64,000 bases of DNA from Melastoma dodecandrum (GCA_029817715.1 JARUPY010000252.1:2418001-2482000); one strand, 5' to 3'; numbered from the stretch's first letter, positions 35,901 through 47,223 are shown. The notes: a model not told the origin generated them from the sequence alone. Numbers and translations: made by a program.

Positions 35901-36948
35901 CCCGAAGTTCCAGACTTCGCAATAGTTCCAAGATTCTTGATAAGATCCTCTTTTGTCATTCCGATACCTCTGTCACGGATGGAAAGAATCTTCTTTTCCT
36001 TGTCCAATTTAATCTGCAGATCCGGGTGATTAGTTTTCCAGTAATTCTCTAAAGGGTTATATAATAGCAGGATACAGATTGATCAGGGGAGCTTCGTTCC
36101 AACTAACCTGAATCTCAAGCTTGGTATTATCACCCTCGCCTAAAATCTCTTTGTCTGTGAGGGAGAGAAATCGTATCTTATCCAATGCCTGCAAATAAAA
36201 ATTAAGCCCAGGAAGCTCATTTCCACTGTTAAACAAAGAAGCTCACAACCGATGTAGGACCGGAGAAGTGCATTCTTTACATCGGAAGCATTGGAGATCA
36301 GCTCTCTCAAGAAGACATCCTTGTTGCTGTAAAGAGAGTTGACAAGAATGTCCATAAGCCGAGAAACCTCTGCTTGGAACTCGAATTTCTCCGCATTATC
36401 ACGGAGGGACCTCCTCGATATCGATTCCGCTTCCCTGAGCAAAACTCAAAGTCTCAGACCACCCCGATCACAGATTAACATTTCAAAAATTCGGAAACCG
36501 TAGCCAAAAGAAATCGAGTATCCATAAGCCGCGAATATCTCAATGACCTCTTCGCGACGTCAGAATCCGTCGACAGACCATGAGGAACGGCACCGATATT
36601 TTCCTCAACCTTGGGCGGATCAACCAGCTCCTCCGAATCATCCTCGGCATTCACATGCAACTTCCTCCCTTCCAGAACCCGTGGCGAAAGGAATCAGTAA
36701 TCACAACCGACCAATCCTCCGGGGGAACAAGAAAGCACGAGACCGAGATCCGATCGTTATCACGATCACCGAATCGAAAACCACAACACACATAAAAATA
36801 TCGGACAGACGCCACATTGTCACCATCACGCTCGTCGAGATAGAACACTAAGGTGACGGCATCCGGCAGCCTCACCTTGATCCGGAACAGAGGAGAGGAT
36901 CAGCAGGAGGAGGAAGAGCACGAAGGGAGGGACCGTCCACTTCCTCAT
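32957..36948 (-). CDS. GRP94: Endoplasmic reticulum HSP90 (endoplasmin/GRP94, SHEPHERD orthologue)
   Basis: Fifteen exons (minus): 36876-36948, 36548-36668, 36281-36434, 36108-36188, 35902-36013, 35652-35778, 35425-35563, 35063-35180, 34796-34992, 34464-34679, 34221-34389, 33991-34135, 33755-33905, 33270-33674, 32957-33193; in phase, 814 aa. Signal peptide [20 protein letters not shown], then the ATP-binding domain with [37 protein letters not shown] and GQFGVGFYS, an acidic charged linker ([19 protein letters not shown]), the middle domain ([33 protein letters not shown]) and the C-terminal dimerisation domain, ending in the ER retrieval signal KDEL. It folds secretory and membrane client proteins such as CLAVATA-type receptors in Arabidopsis. 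Sequence is intact and near full family length. Confidence 0.97.
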
Positions 36949-37708
36949 TTCCTCGGGGCTTCCTTCGTCTTCGTCGTCGACGTTCTCCGAGAAGATTCGG
37001 AATGGAATGGGGGAGGGGAGGAACTCGGAAGGTGCGGAGTGCGAACTGGCGGTTAGTGCGGGAATTTTGTTGTGTGGGGGGGGGGGGAGGGGGTTGTGGA
37101 GGGGATTGGGGGATGTCGTCCTACGTGGCATATCGGACGGCGGGGATTGTTCCGCTTACCACGTGGCGGATCCGGTTTGGTCAGCGTTGGATGTTTTCAA
37201 TGGACTCTCTCCATATATATCATCAGGTAATGGTGGGCTGGAACGGAAGGGCCGCGACACGTAATAAGGTCCAAAGGAATTCTTACACGTCATCTTGGTT
37301 GGTGTCTTTTTTAAGGAAAGGAAAGGCAACAATTTTTATACGCATGTGATTGTAAAGTAAATGCAAAGGACGAAGGAAAGGAAATGTGGCGTGTCAGTTG
37401 TGTTAGATTGGGGGGAGGGAGGGGGGGGGATAATTAATCCATTAAAAAAAAAGAAATTCCATACTCTTTTTAATAAAGAAATTCATTATTTTGGGGTTAA
37501 ATTAAATGGAGTTAGGTGCATCACCCGAAAAAGTCATCCCATAATTTATAATATTCTAGTTTTATTTTATTTTATTTACCTCCCCTTATCCCCTCCAAAT
37601 TCCTCTTCCCACTTTCCCTTTGTCCCTCCATCCGGTCTTACGACAGACCTAACCTTGGTCGGAACGTCCCCTTCCCCTTCCCTTTCCTTTACCCTTGTCC
37701 CCTATGAC
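36949..37708. promoter_or_regulatory. Divergent promoter region GRP94 / small membrane protein
   Basis: 760 bp between two divergent starts. On the minus strand CCAAA-N9-CCACG at 37162-37180 is one base from the ER stress element CCAAT-N9-CCACG. It overlaps a CCACGTGG G-box (37159-37166). TATATAT at about 37212-37218 is a possible TATA for GRP94. Poly-G runs occur near 37077-37087 and 37415-37428. The plus-strand gene has a pyrimidine-rich leader. Confidence 0.45.
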
Positions 37709-38035
37709 ATGGCCCTCTCCGACGCCGTGGTTTCCAACCTCACCACGATATCCGTCGCCGTCATAGCCCTCGTCAAGGCCTACGGCCTCATGTTCGGCAG
37801 GAGCTTCGGGGGCGGATTCATCCTCGCTGCATCCACCGTGGCCGTGGGGATCATCCTCATCTGCACCCTGGCCTGGGACGTGTCCCAGAAGGCCACCCAC
37901 GCGATATCGAGGGATCACCGTGGGCACGAGACGTGCAGAGGGGGGATCTGCTGGCACGGGGTCGCCGTCAAGTCCCCCGCTTCCCAGGTCAGGTTCCGGC
38001 TGCCACAGCAGAGGCAGCTGGACGTCGCCTTGTGA
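37709..38035 (+). CDS. Small plant membrane protein of unknown function
   Basis: Intronless, 108 aa. Begins MALSDAVVSNLTTISVAVIA. Two membrane segments are evident: about residues 8-27 and 36-54 (GGFILAASTVAVGIILICTL). After the second comes SQKATHAISRDHRGH and the family motif CRGGICWHGVAV, then PASQVRFRLPQQ, a block conserved in short plant proteins of unknown function. The Cys/His-rich motif could bind metal or be exposed to the lumen; this is inference. Start chosen because the frame upstream is a pyrimidine-rich leader. Confidence 0.75.
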   Translation: MALSDAVVSNLTTISVAVIALVKAYGLMFGRSFGGGFILAASTVAVGIILICTLAWDVSQKATHAISRDHRGHETCRGGICWHGVAVKSPASQVRFRLPQQRQLDVAL

Positions 38036-38531
38036 AGGAAGGAAGGGACTACACACCCACACACAAACACAAAGGGAGACATGGAAAAGCAATTAAGGGG
38101 TCGGTCTTATACCGAGGATTCGGATGTTGTTTTGGCCTTGCGCTTGTGATTGATGATTATAACAGTGTTTTGCTTGCTGCGATTACTGGTTCTAGGTTTT
38201 GTTAGTGCATACATAATATATGAAATACAGTTTCTTGTAATAACTATGAATAATGTATATGTCGATGAAGTTACTACTTTTTGTTTCTGGGAAGAAATCT
38301 CAACATGGGGGAGTGGCTTCCCAAATTCCAAACAGATTTATGTCTCCTATAAGAATATTATCAGAAAGAAAGCGAAAAAAAGGGTACTCAAAGGAACGAT
38401 TTTAAATTAAAAACTCTCATTCCTTCCTAAACAAAACAATCTCACCTTCCCCCCAATCTTATTTAGTTCCAATCATGTCCTAAAGGGAAGTCACTTTTTG
38501 GATCCCTCGCAGCCTCCTCACCGTTAGGGTG
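38036..38531. other. Convergent 3' spacer
   Basis: 3' flanks of the small membrane protein gene (+) and of the TFIIS-N/DLN gene (-). No other feature recognised. Confidence 0.5.
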
Positions 38532-41500
38532 TTATTTCCGAGGAGGTTGTTGCTGTCGAAAGCTAATTGGGTATGGTTCCCAGCCTCCGTCGGGTTCCTT
38601 CCTCTTGGAACCGACCCCAGGCACACTCGACGAGGGCTGGAAACCGCCCATGATAAGTTCTTCAGTCGGTCGTCCGTGATCAGGGACGAACAACTGTCTC
38701 AATCCTGTGCTTGATTCCCGACCGGACCCGTCACCCACGGAGAAGCCAGAGTTCAAATCCAAAGGGGGACGCATAGTGCCGGGATAGGGACTGTTGAGAG
38801 CAAAGGGCCCGGGATTGATACCCATCATGAAAGGCGGTGCTTGAGGGTAAGAGGGCGCCTGAGGATAAGAGGAGGGGACACTTGAGACGGGACCCGCAGC
38901 TTGATGCCACAAAGGAGAGCCCCGGGGGTCCACCATGTAAGGGATGGGGCATCCAGGACGATACATGGCAGGAGCAAGAGAAACAGCCGGAGGATGCGTT
39001 AATCCATTGAATGCCCAGATAGGTGGAGGTTGTTGCTGCTGCTGTTGCTGTTGGTATGGGATACCGGGGCCCATCCCCAAGAACCCGCCGGCTGTTGTCA
39101 TGCTAGTGGAGTCGACTGCAGTCTCGAAACCCCTGTTTCCATTCAGTAGGGGCAACGCTTGAGAGGCATGATCTTTCTTATTCACCTCCACTTTGGCACC
39201 AAGGATGTTAATGACAGGATCTTGCTTGGCCTTTCCGAAATGGGACGGCTCCAGTGAAAACTTACTGCCCCGGGATCTTTGTTCTGTAAGATCAATGCGC
39301 GTCGGAGGCCTATCGTTCAGATCAAAGGCTCTTGTGCCCCGCTGCAAGGATGATGACGATGAGGCAGGAGACGGGCTGCGACCACTACTCAAATGGAAAA
39401 ACACTGGTGGCCCTGGCCTAAAATCTGAGATGGACGGCTCGCCATCATCCCCGAGTTGATTCAAGTCAAGCCTGAGCTTCTCAGGTCTCCTGGAACTCAC
39501 TTCCAGGGACGAATCCCCAGATCGCAGGCTAGATGATACTGGAATCGGGACTGAAGGCATGAGATCGGCGATCTTATCATCTCCACTCTCTGCGATGTTT
39601 AGATCAATATTTAGAGAAGGAAGCTTCCGCCCACTCTCTGTCCTTTCCACATTAACTTTTTCATCACCAGCAGATTTTCTTCTAGGAGATGCTGGTCGAA
39701 AAGCACTAGTAGCAGCAGATCCTCTCCAACCAAGGATCCCCTCAAATTCCAGGGGAGCTGCAGGCATTCCAGAAGCTGCAGCTGGTTTTGATGCAGAGAC
39801 AACAGAGATGGGCACAGAGTTCACATTTTCAGGACGATCCACGTCTTCTGAGCACACTTTTTGGTTCAGATCAAAGGCACAGAGGCCTTTCTCTGTCTTA
39901 TCTTCTTGTTCCTGCGTAGCTTCTGTCACCTGAGAGGACTCCATATCATGCCCCGAGTTTTCAGCTTCAGCATTCTGGCTTTCTAGTACACTTTCATCGT
40001 CTTCAGATGAAGCTTCGGAAGAACTGTTTTGCCGAGGCAGCTTGTTTGAAAGGCTGTCGGATGAAGAATCCCTCCCTTGAATGGACACCGGGCTCCCTCC
40101 CCGGTCAAGCCTGCCACCAGAATCCCTCTCTGAAGGTGAGCTACAGAACCGTTCCTTGTAATCCACGACTTCTCTCTCTACTTCTTGAGCAACTTGCCGG
40201 GCCACTTCCAAGGCATCGACAATCCCATAATCAAGTTCGGCATTAGACCTGTTGTGATCAGCAACCCTACAACTGCTTGTTTCCATACCGAGTCTGTAAG
40301 AAACAGACACATCAGTTCTTTCATTTCTGTTACGAGAGGGGTCCTTACCTTCGTCACCAGTTCCTCCATATTTTATCTTTGAAAAGAAAATCCTCGAATC
40401 ATCAATTTTTCTTTGATTGAGTTCACGACCATGAGAAGCAGAAGTAGAACTGCGAGAGACATCTTCAGCTTCCTTGAAGGTGGCTCCGGAGGGACCCACA
40501 ATCACCTTCTCATCCTTCCCATCGTCAGCCTCAGATTCTGGTCTCACACAGGCATCATCATTAATCTCATTAGCAACTCCAGACAATTCGAAAGCAGCAG
40601 TTGGAGGACTGGTTTCTTCAGGAGTTTCCCCATGACGACTCTCACAAGCTTTCGAAGCGGCATTTTCAGCCGGTCTTAGACTAGTTTTGAGATTTTCAGC
40701 TTCATCTGCTCTCCATTCAGCTTCACCAGATTTATTTGCCTCCGAAAGTCCAGCCTGCCCTTCACCACTTGTATGCATGCCCAAAATGTTTGGAATCTTT
40801 GCACCAGTGGACACTTCAGCAAGCACTGCAGGATGCGCATCTTCATATTGCCTTGTCTCACAACCAGAATTCGGCAGACAAGAAGATAACAATGGATCTG
40901 AGGGTGTATCCTCCGCAACAACTTGGTTTGAATTTCCTTGCAAAGGATGCTGATCACCATTCCCAGGAACCAGCTCATCCTCAACCTTTTCGGGCTGGAG
41001 ATGGGCAGAATCAGTTGGTCGTTCCGTCTCGTCTACAGATGAGTCCACAGCACTATTTCCTGCATTACTTCTCTCATTGGCAGGTGCAATAGAAACAGTT
41101 ACACAACACGAATGTTCTTTATTATCAGCAAGATTCCCCGCATTGGCATCGTTACAGGTCTGGGCGTTGCCATTATCAACCGGACTCCCAATCTCTCCAG
41201 GCTTCCAGCCATCAAATAGTGCTCTAGCTTTATCCCGAACCTTACTACTGTGGTGGCAAAGAAGCTTCTCTATTGTCAGGAAAATTCCAGAGGATACCGA
41301 CTTTTCTCTATCTAGTTGCAGCTTCACAATGGCATTTAGTAGCGTATTGATTGACTCCTCTACGAATCCATCCTTCATGTCATCATCAAACTTATCAGCA
41401 TCTAACAGCCATCTATTCATGAAGGAAAGCCCATCTAACTGGAGAAAAATATCTATGCACTCTCTACTTTCAGTCGCAGCAATAGAGCTTGCAACAGCCG

Positions 41501-41642
41501 CCCACTGCCGAATTGCATCACTTGTGCTGTTTGTCACAGAATCCTTCTCCTTCTGCATTACAGAAATCAGGTCCCGAACTCGAGCAGGAGCTATCAGCCC
41601 ATCTCTCATTTCAGTAAGAGTAAAGAAATCTTCCAGAGTCAT
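38532..41642 (-). CDS. TFIIS N-terminal-domain protein with multiple DLN motifs
   Basis: One uninterrupted frame of 1036 aa. The start MTLEDFFTLTEMRDGLIAPA is fixed by in-frame stops just upstream. Residues 1-150 form an LW/TFIIS N-terminal helical domain (DAIRQWAAVASSIAATES, FLQLDGLSFMNRWLLDADKF, LLCHHSSKVRDKARALFDGW), the fold that docks on transcription elongation partners. The rest is long, acidic, Ser-rich and probably disordered, with DLN-type EAR motifs near residues 590, 677, 725, 774 and 961 (AFDLNQ, NIDLNI, RLDLNQ, AFDLND, PLDLNS) and a poly-Gln run near 868. Plant relatives are annotated only as TFIIS-family proteins. A link between elongation machinery and TOPLESS-type repression is inference. 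A short uORF precedes the start. Confidence 0.88.
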   Translation of the reverse strand: MTLEDFFTLTEMRDGLIAPARVRDLISVMQKEKDSVTNSTSDAIRQWAAVASSIAATESRECIDIFLQLDGLSFMNRWLLDADKFDDDMKDGFVEESINTLLNAIVKLQLDREKSVSSGIFLTIEKLLCHHSSKVRDKARALFDGWKPGEIGSPVDNGNAQTCNDANAGNLADNKEHSCCVTVSIAPANERSNAGNSAVDSSVDETERPTDSAHLQPEKVEDELVPGNGDQHPLQGNSNQVVAEDTPSDPLLSSCLPNSGCETRQYEDAHPAVLAEVSTGAKIPNILGMHTSGEGQAGLSEANKSGEAEWRADEAENLKTSLRPAENAASKACESRHGETPEETSPPTAAFELSGVANEINDDACVRPESEADDGKDEKVIVGPSGATFKEAEDVSRSSTSASHGRELNQRKIDDSRIFFSKIKYGGTGDEGKDPSRNRNERTDVSVSYRLGMETSSCRVADHNRSNAELDYGIVDALEVARQVAQEVEREVVDYKERFCSSPSERDSGGRLDRGGSPVSIQGRDSSSDSLSNKLPRQNSSSEASSEDDESVLESQNAEAENSGHDMESSQVTEATQEQEDKTEKGLCAFDLNQKVCSEDVDRPENVNSVPISVVSASKPAAASGMPAAPLEFEGILGWRGSAATSAFRPASPRRKSAGDEKVNVERTESGRKLPSLNIDLNIAESGDDKIADLMPSVPIPVSSSLRSGDSSLEVSSRRPEKLRLDLNQLGDDGEPSISDFRPGPPVFFHLSSGRSPSPASSSSSLQRGTRAFDLNDRPPTRIDLTEQRSRGSKFSLEPSHFGKAKQDPVINILGAKVEVNKKDHASQALPLLNGNRGFETAVDSTSMTTAGGFLGMGPGIPYQQQQQQQQPPPIWAFNGLTHPPAVSLAPAMYRPGCPIPYMVDPRGSPLWHQAAGPVSSVPSSYPQAPSYPQAPPFMMGINPGPFALNSPYPGTMRPPLDLNSGFSVGDGSGRESSTGLRQLFVPDHGRPTEELIMGGFQPSSSVPGVGSKRKEPDGGWEPYPISFRQQQPPRK

Positions 41643-41657
41643 AGTGCTTCTATATTA

Positions 41658-41708
41658 TCAATGCCAGTCAGTTAAAAGCTTCCAACATATTAACATGCTC
41701 TCCTGCAT
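41658..41708 (-). CDS. Upstream ORF in leader of TFIIS-N gene
   Basis: ATG at 41708 reads 16 codons (MQESMLICWKLLTDWH) to a TGA at 41658, immediately followed by TAA, and ends 15 nt before the main ATG in the same frame. It lies after the predicted 5' UTR acceptor, so it should be in the mature mRNA. It may lower translation of the main frame; peptide conservation is unknown. Confidence 0.45.
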   Translation of the reverse strand: MQESMLICWKLLTDWH

Positions 41709-42622
41709 CAGTTTTTGTGCAGGAACAGAATTACCCTGCAACTGAAAGAATAAATAAAATCAGTACCGAATCATCAGATTCTCGGTTCAGTCCCAACTAA
41801 AGGTTGCAGAGTGGCTTCACAGTGGCTCTTTATCCTAGAGAACATGGACATGCATCTCATCAAACACGTCCGATAATTACTTGGTGATCGAAGGTGATTA
41901 AAGTTATTTGATACTCCAAAAGGCCAAACAAAAGCCTGGTGATAATACGTCACAAACTTTCTGACGTTAATTTTCTACCCATTGAATTCCCCATACTCGA
42001 AAAATAAATCCACTTTCTTCTATTGATGACATGCTCATACATCCTAACCACATCCAATTGCGGGTTCAGAGTTTACTCAGTAACGGACGATGCGACCGCA
42101 TCCAATAACACCGTGAAAAAGGGGGAAAAGCTCCAAAGTCCTCCAATTAAATATCAATTACACAAAAGGCAACAGTTATCTAAACCACCCAAAGGATATC
42201 CACAGATTCGACGATTCCGAACTATTCACAGCACCCACTTATAACAACAAAATAAAAGATCACAGCCACACAATCAACCCTACAGCCTTTGCAGGAAAGA
42301 AGGTCACGGTATTACCACCGAACCAAGGTGAATTCAGAAACAAACCGACCAGCATCGCCAGGCGAGGCAGGGCATGAATTCGCAAGATTCATACATTTCC
42401 CGTCAAACCCATGACGACAGACACAGGGAAGGCAAATGAAAGAAGAAGAAGAAATGAAAACCCTAAAAAACCACCTTCCCGCGCGCGCCCACAGAATAAA
42501 AACATAGCCAAAAATCAACCATCACCAGCCGCAGTGACCGTTCCTCCGAACCAGAATTCCGACTCCATACAATCCCGACCCCTCCACAGAAACCATCAAA
42601 CAGAAACAATGACTCGTCACCA

Positions 42623-42651
42623 CAACAATAACAACAACAACAACAACAAAG
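42623..42651. repeat. (AAC)n microsatellite
   Basis: About nine AAC/AAT units in the leader region of the TFIIS-N gene. Confidence 0.75.
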
Positions 42652-43243
42652 AAGGCGAATTTCTCACCACCCCTTCCCTCCTCGATGATCCCAAAGCAAA
42701 ACCCTAACCGGACGGCCCCGCAGCCAGAACAGATGGATCCCCTCCGCTCCTGCGTTCTCAACAACTATCGCGCTTCTTGCGTGAGCGTCTCTATCTCTCT
42801 CTCTCTAAAAACCTTTTTTAGGACAAGGCCGAGAGCGACCGATGTTTGTGTCCCCCCCAACCCTCACCTTTTTGTCTTCTCTTTTTGGGTTCGGCTCAAC
42901 TGGTCCACGACTGTATACGTAGCTAAACCGGATTTTTATATTAAATACAACATCTCCAACCCGATTTGTCAATCGTATCAAGATTTTCATCTTCTTTTCC
43001 ATTTCATTGTTCATTTATTATCGATTCGAGATCGCGATCCTAACAACCTCCGACTTAGCAGTGAACATCTCCTAGTGAACATTTCCTACGACACGTTCTG
43101 TGTCTCGCACTAATCGTACATCAGTCCTGGGTCCATGGGCCCAAGCCCATCTACAATTGGGCCGTCCTTACCTTTATTTGTTTCCGTTGCCTTTCATGTA
43201 TGTATGTATTGACAAGAGATGGAAGATGGTCGAGACTCTCCGA

Positions 43244-44796
43244 CTAAGACGACGTTCTCCACTGTCGCCCGATCTGTATTTGGCCATTCTTGGAATCGAT
43301 CAGGTTGTACTTGCCATTGATCCTCTTGTCGGATTCCACGTCCGACAGGTTTATGTCCACGTAACGGAGCGACCCCATGATGAGGAAGACACCGGTTGGT
43401 TTTAGTCATCGGAGGATGGAGCGGAGACAGCATCGATTAGTGACCCACTTGCGCTGATCAAACAGCGCACTAAGGCTGTGGAGAATACCTTGGGATGGAG
43501 TAGCCCAAGCTTCGAGGAGGTGCTGATGACTTCCACATGGAGTCTGTCGTCGGTGAGGGGCTCTTCTAACTCGAACTCCTCTTCCCATCTCGGATCTCGG
43601 TTTTGCTTCACATACTACAAATACCAGAAGGAAACAACAACCATAAGAAATATACGAAGACAATGCAGCAGCAAGCCAGAAATGCCCAGAAGCACGAACT
43701 GCCATAGAGAAAACCTGCAGACCTTAGTTTTTCTTTCCTCTCCTCTGAAAAGCAAGCGCACGAATGGATTCGTATGATACCTCCCTTCGACATCCTGAGC
43801 CTCATGCACGATCACAGCTAGCAAAACCCCACCAGGAGGAGTTTCTGCGGGAGCCTTTTCCACGTCATTAGAGTCCTTAGCCTCAACCGGCATTTGATCA
43901 TCCTTGAAGGGCTTGTAGGTCAACTCCACGGCCAGATCACCACGCGGCTTCTCATTTAGAGGGTCATTGGGATCCATGTTCTTCAACAGATTGAGAGTGA
44001 TAACTTTAGGCTCCTCGGGAGCAAGCTCCATGAGAGGAACCACATTCATGCCCATTTCTTCATGCTTACCAACCTAAGCAGCATGGAGAATAAGGAAATA
44101 AATCCGACGGCGGTTGGACGGAAGTCTTCATGACCGAAATAATGCTTGAGAAATGGTAACACGACCATCAGCGAGGTAATGAAAAACCAAAACTGCTAGA
44201 GGCGTAAACTACCTTATCCCAGTGATATACGATAAGCTCCAGTGCTCGTGACTCGGGATCCTTTATGACCAAATTAAACTCCTCATTCCATTCAGGGTTC
44301 AGATTACTATGCTTTACAGTAGTCTTCTTCGTAGATAACTTGTCCTCTGTTAGGCTGATTTTGACATAAGGGTCTGATTTCCCGAGGAGGTCCTTTTTCT
44401 TGAGCTTTAGAAGCCTTCAGAACCTTCACAGTAAGAATGCCCACAGGTTTCTTGGCAGCCCTGTGTTTTTTAAATTTCAGATGGATTAACTACAGATTTA
44501 TCAATTTCGCAAGATAAAGAAAGCCTGACGAAAGAAACACCGACTTAGAAGGATCCCGGGTTGGAACTTCGAGTTACCTTGGCCACAAGTACATATTCGC
44601 GACTTGATCCTTAATGAGTTCCTGGGAGGCACAGTGAAAGAGAAGGGTACGAATGATGGGAATGAATGCGCATAAACTACCCAGGGGGGCTAAGAGAGCA
44701 TAATATAACACCTTCATCTTAGAAATATCACCTGGACAAACCTATAGAGGCCTGGAATGGCCATTGCATCTGCTCCCAACAGCTTTAGATCGACAT
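43244..44796 (-). pseudogene. SYT: 5'-truncated synaptotagmin (SYT1/2-like) pseudogene
   Basis: Recognisable pieces, in order on the minus strand: DVDLKLLGADAMAIPGLYRF (about 44740-44796, end of SMP domain), ELIKDQVANMYLWP (about 44575-44620), a C2 domain block with KKPVGILTVKVLKAS and TTVKHSNLNPEWNEEFNLVI (about 44215-44460), then 43722-44072 (MGMNVVPLMELAPEEPKV ... PFVRLLFRGEERKTK), 43490-43608 (NRDPRWEEEFELEE) and 43244-43375 (YVDINLSDVESDKRINGKYN). Breaks: no membrane anchor or most of the SMP domain upstream; TAA directly after MYLWPR; one extra A in the first C2 block (about 44412) shifting the frame; no proper acceptor before the last block. Functional relatives tether ER and plasma membrane. 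Probably a dead partial duplicate. Confidence 0.8.
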
Positions 44797-47223
44797 CAAA
44801 TGATGGATTTATCTACTCCTTTTTGTCCCTTTTAAGCTTAGTTACAAATCTTCCTTTCTCATCGCATGGGTGGTGTGGGAAACTTAAAAAGGGAAAAAGT
44901 ACAACCGAAACCACTTCTTCTTGTAAGAAACGGAACAGAAAGAATAGAGCGGATAGATATCCTTCAATTTTCCCCCCTTGTTTTGTCTGATTCATTTTTA
45001 TACCCCATGCGTTAATATTTCAAAAATTCAGGGGCCGCGCTGGTCCTGTATTTGGGCTTAGATATCTATTGGGCCTCCTGTATTGGGCTCCAAGACGCTC
45101 GTCGTTCGGTGGTCTTAAATATTGGGCCTGGCTCATGAAGTGGGCTTCTTTTTGCAGATGATGTGGGCCGACAGCCCAAACAACGTATGGACGGACAGAT
45201 TTTTTTTTAGGGGAAATTGACGATACGACGTTTTGGGGGGGAGGAAAGAAATCCAGGAACGAATGGCTGACATGAAAAGGAGAAGAAGGGAAAGGCAAAG
45301 GCAATGAAATGCTTCGTCCGAGGTCGAAATTTAAGGAAAGAAAACGATCGATGGCATCAGTTATTTATATATGGATATATACACGGAAGCCCTCCTTCTC
45401 AGAAAGGGGTTACCGATTGGTTGGGACTTTGACCTTGCCGATCATTGTTAGTGATGTCGTTGATAATGTCCCCCCGCCGGGCAATCTCGAGAAGCCTTTC
45501 CCTTACCACACAAACACGCCCTCGCTTCCTTCGTCTCTCCACACACAGGAGGCTTTGAAGTCGTATTCTGCCTAAGTACGTGGAAAAGGCGACCGACCAA
45601 AATGTCATCTTGTTTTTTAAGTCTGTCGATAAGATATGTTTGCTTTTCTTTTTTTGCTTCTTTTATGCTTTTAAGTGTCGATATCCTTAGTTACGAAGAA
45701 ACCCTCCTCCGGCCTCTCATCCCGGGGCAGCATTTGTCGTCGTCGTCGTCGTCCCCTTTTTTTGGGTGGACGGACGAACTCGTACTCCCATTTCCTTCAT
45801 CATCATCGGGGAAAACACGAGAAGTAGGGTTTTGGTAAGAGTTTTCTTTTTTAAATGGAAATATAGCAATAATGTTTGACCCGCATAAAGGGTAGTAACG
45901 TAAGAAATGGTCGGCGCTCTCGGACAAAACCTCCCATGATTGGTCCAAAATGTTTATTGTCGTCTCTCCAAATTCACGTCACCCCACGACCGAATGGACG
46001 GATTTTTTAAACTTTGGAGGCTTCCATTCAATACCAACAACCAATAGAAGTCGTTCTCTGGGCTTACTTATGTTTAGGTCTAGAAATATCCACCAAACAC
46101 AGATAAAATCCTCGTCTTGATCTCCTTGGGAGGCTTTTTATTAATAATTGTTCCCAAACAAGGCCTGGGGAGAGGGGGAAGGCCTTCTGTTCTTTCATGT
46201 CTTAGCATCAGGGAGGAGGCATTTCCTTCTGGTTCTTCAGCATTGTGTGGGGATGGTGTTGAGATATGGAAACAAATGTTCATGAAACGAATGAACGTTA
46301 CACATTTGGTATCCATCCAATCATTGGGTTCTTTACTTGTCATGAGGGTGTCACGGGGGGCTGCTGCTCCTAGCTAGGCACATTGTCCAACTTTACTTTT
46401 CCGACCAAATTTGAAAGAAGATTTGTGAAGGAACGAAAGGGGGGGGGGGGTGAAGGTCAACATGACGGTGAGAGCCTCGGCCGATATCCTCCTGTCTAAT
46501 ATAATATAGTACGTTTCGTATAGGTAAGATATCTCATCCAGAGAAACAAATGAATTTGAAGGGGGGGGGGGGACGTGACACGTGTATGGTCATGATTTTG
46601 GTTGGAAGGGAAAACCGGACGGCTGATTTCAAAAGGACATCCTACGGCTCACATGGAAATGGCGGTTGCCGCCCTACGGTTACTAAAATAAGGCGGAAAC
46701 GACTTTTCCCGCTGTTTGTTTTCTTTTTTGTCGGTAAAACTTAGATAGAAGATCATATTAAAAGGGGGTGTAAAATAATAATAACGATAATAATAAGTTA
46801 ATTTAATAATAAAAATTATAAGCTTTATAATAACTGGGCCTGGCATGCCTGCCCTACCTGTTTTTTTTTTTTATTTAAGGAGATATTTGGAGCTATAAAA
46901 TGGTGGTCGGGGAAGGTGAGGAGACACTTTCACCAAAGTGGGTGTATGTAATGTAGGGGAGGAGGATACAAAACAAAACAAAAAAAAATTCTCCAGAAAA
47001 ACCCCCAGTTTTTGTTTTCAGTTTTCGTGTTTCTGGGGACGACACCATTGTTGTTGTTTATCCTTTTCTTTAAGTAGTAGTAGTAGTAGTCTCTTGTGGT
47101 TCATCTGTTTGATCCTTTTCTGCTTTCTGTTTTTGGTTTGGCTGAGAGATCGACCAGAGGTCACCGTCCCTTTTTTTTTTTTTCTTTTTTGGGTCGTCCT
47201 CTGATCGACGGAATCTTGTAACC
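44797..47223. other. Intergenic spacer
   Basis: No gene recognised. TTGGGCC/GGGCC-type boxes cluster at 45050-45180, (GTC)n is at about 45736-45753, poly-G runs at about 46439-46450 and 46560-46572, and (AGT)n at 47075-47091 in the leader of the next gene. ORFs at 45309-45948 and 46080-46377 lack family features. Confidence 0.5.

Larger units (their letters stand above)
41643..43243. other. 5' leader/promoter of TFIIS-N gene and spacer
   Basis: On the minus strand an acceptor (TTCTTTCAG) near 41741 suggests an intron in the 5' UTR. An (AAC)n tract at about 42623-42651 and (CT)n at about 42788-42806 look like leader and core promoter sequence. No other gene recognised. Confidence 0.45.

Noticed and set aside
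41077..41745. 222-residue plus frame opposite the TFIIS-N gene
   Set aside because: Antisense shadow; the minus strand has a continuous 1036-residue frame with a recognised domain.
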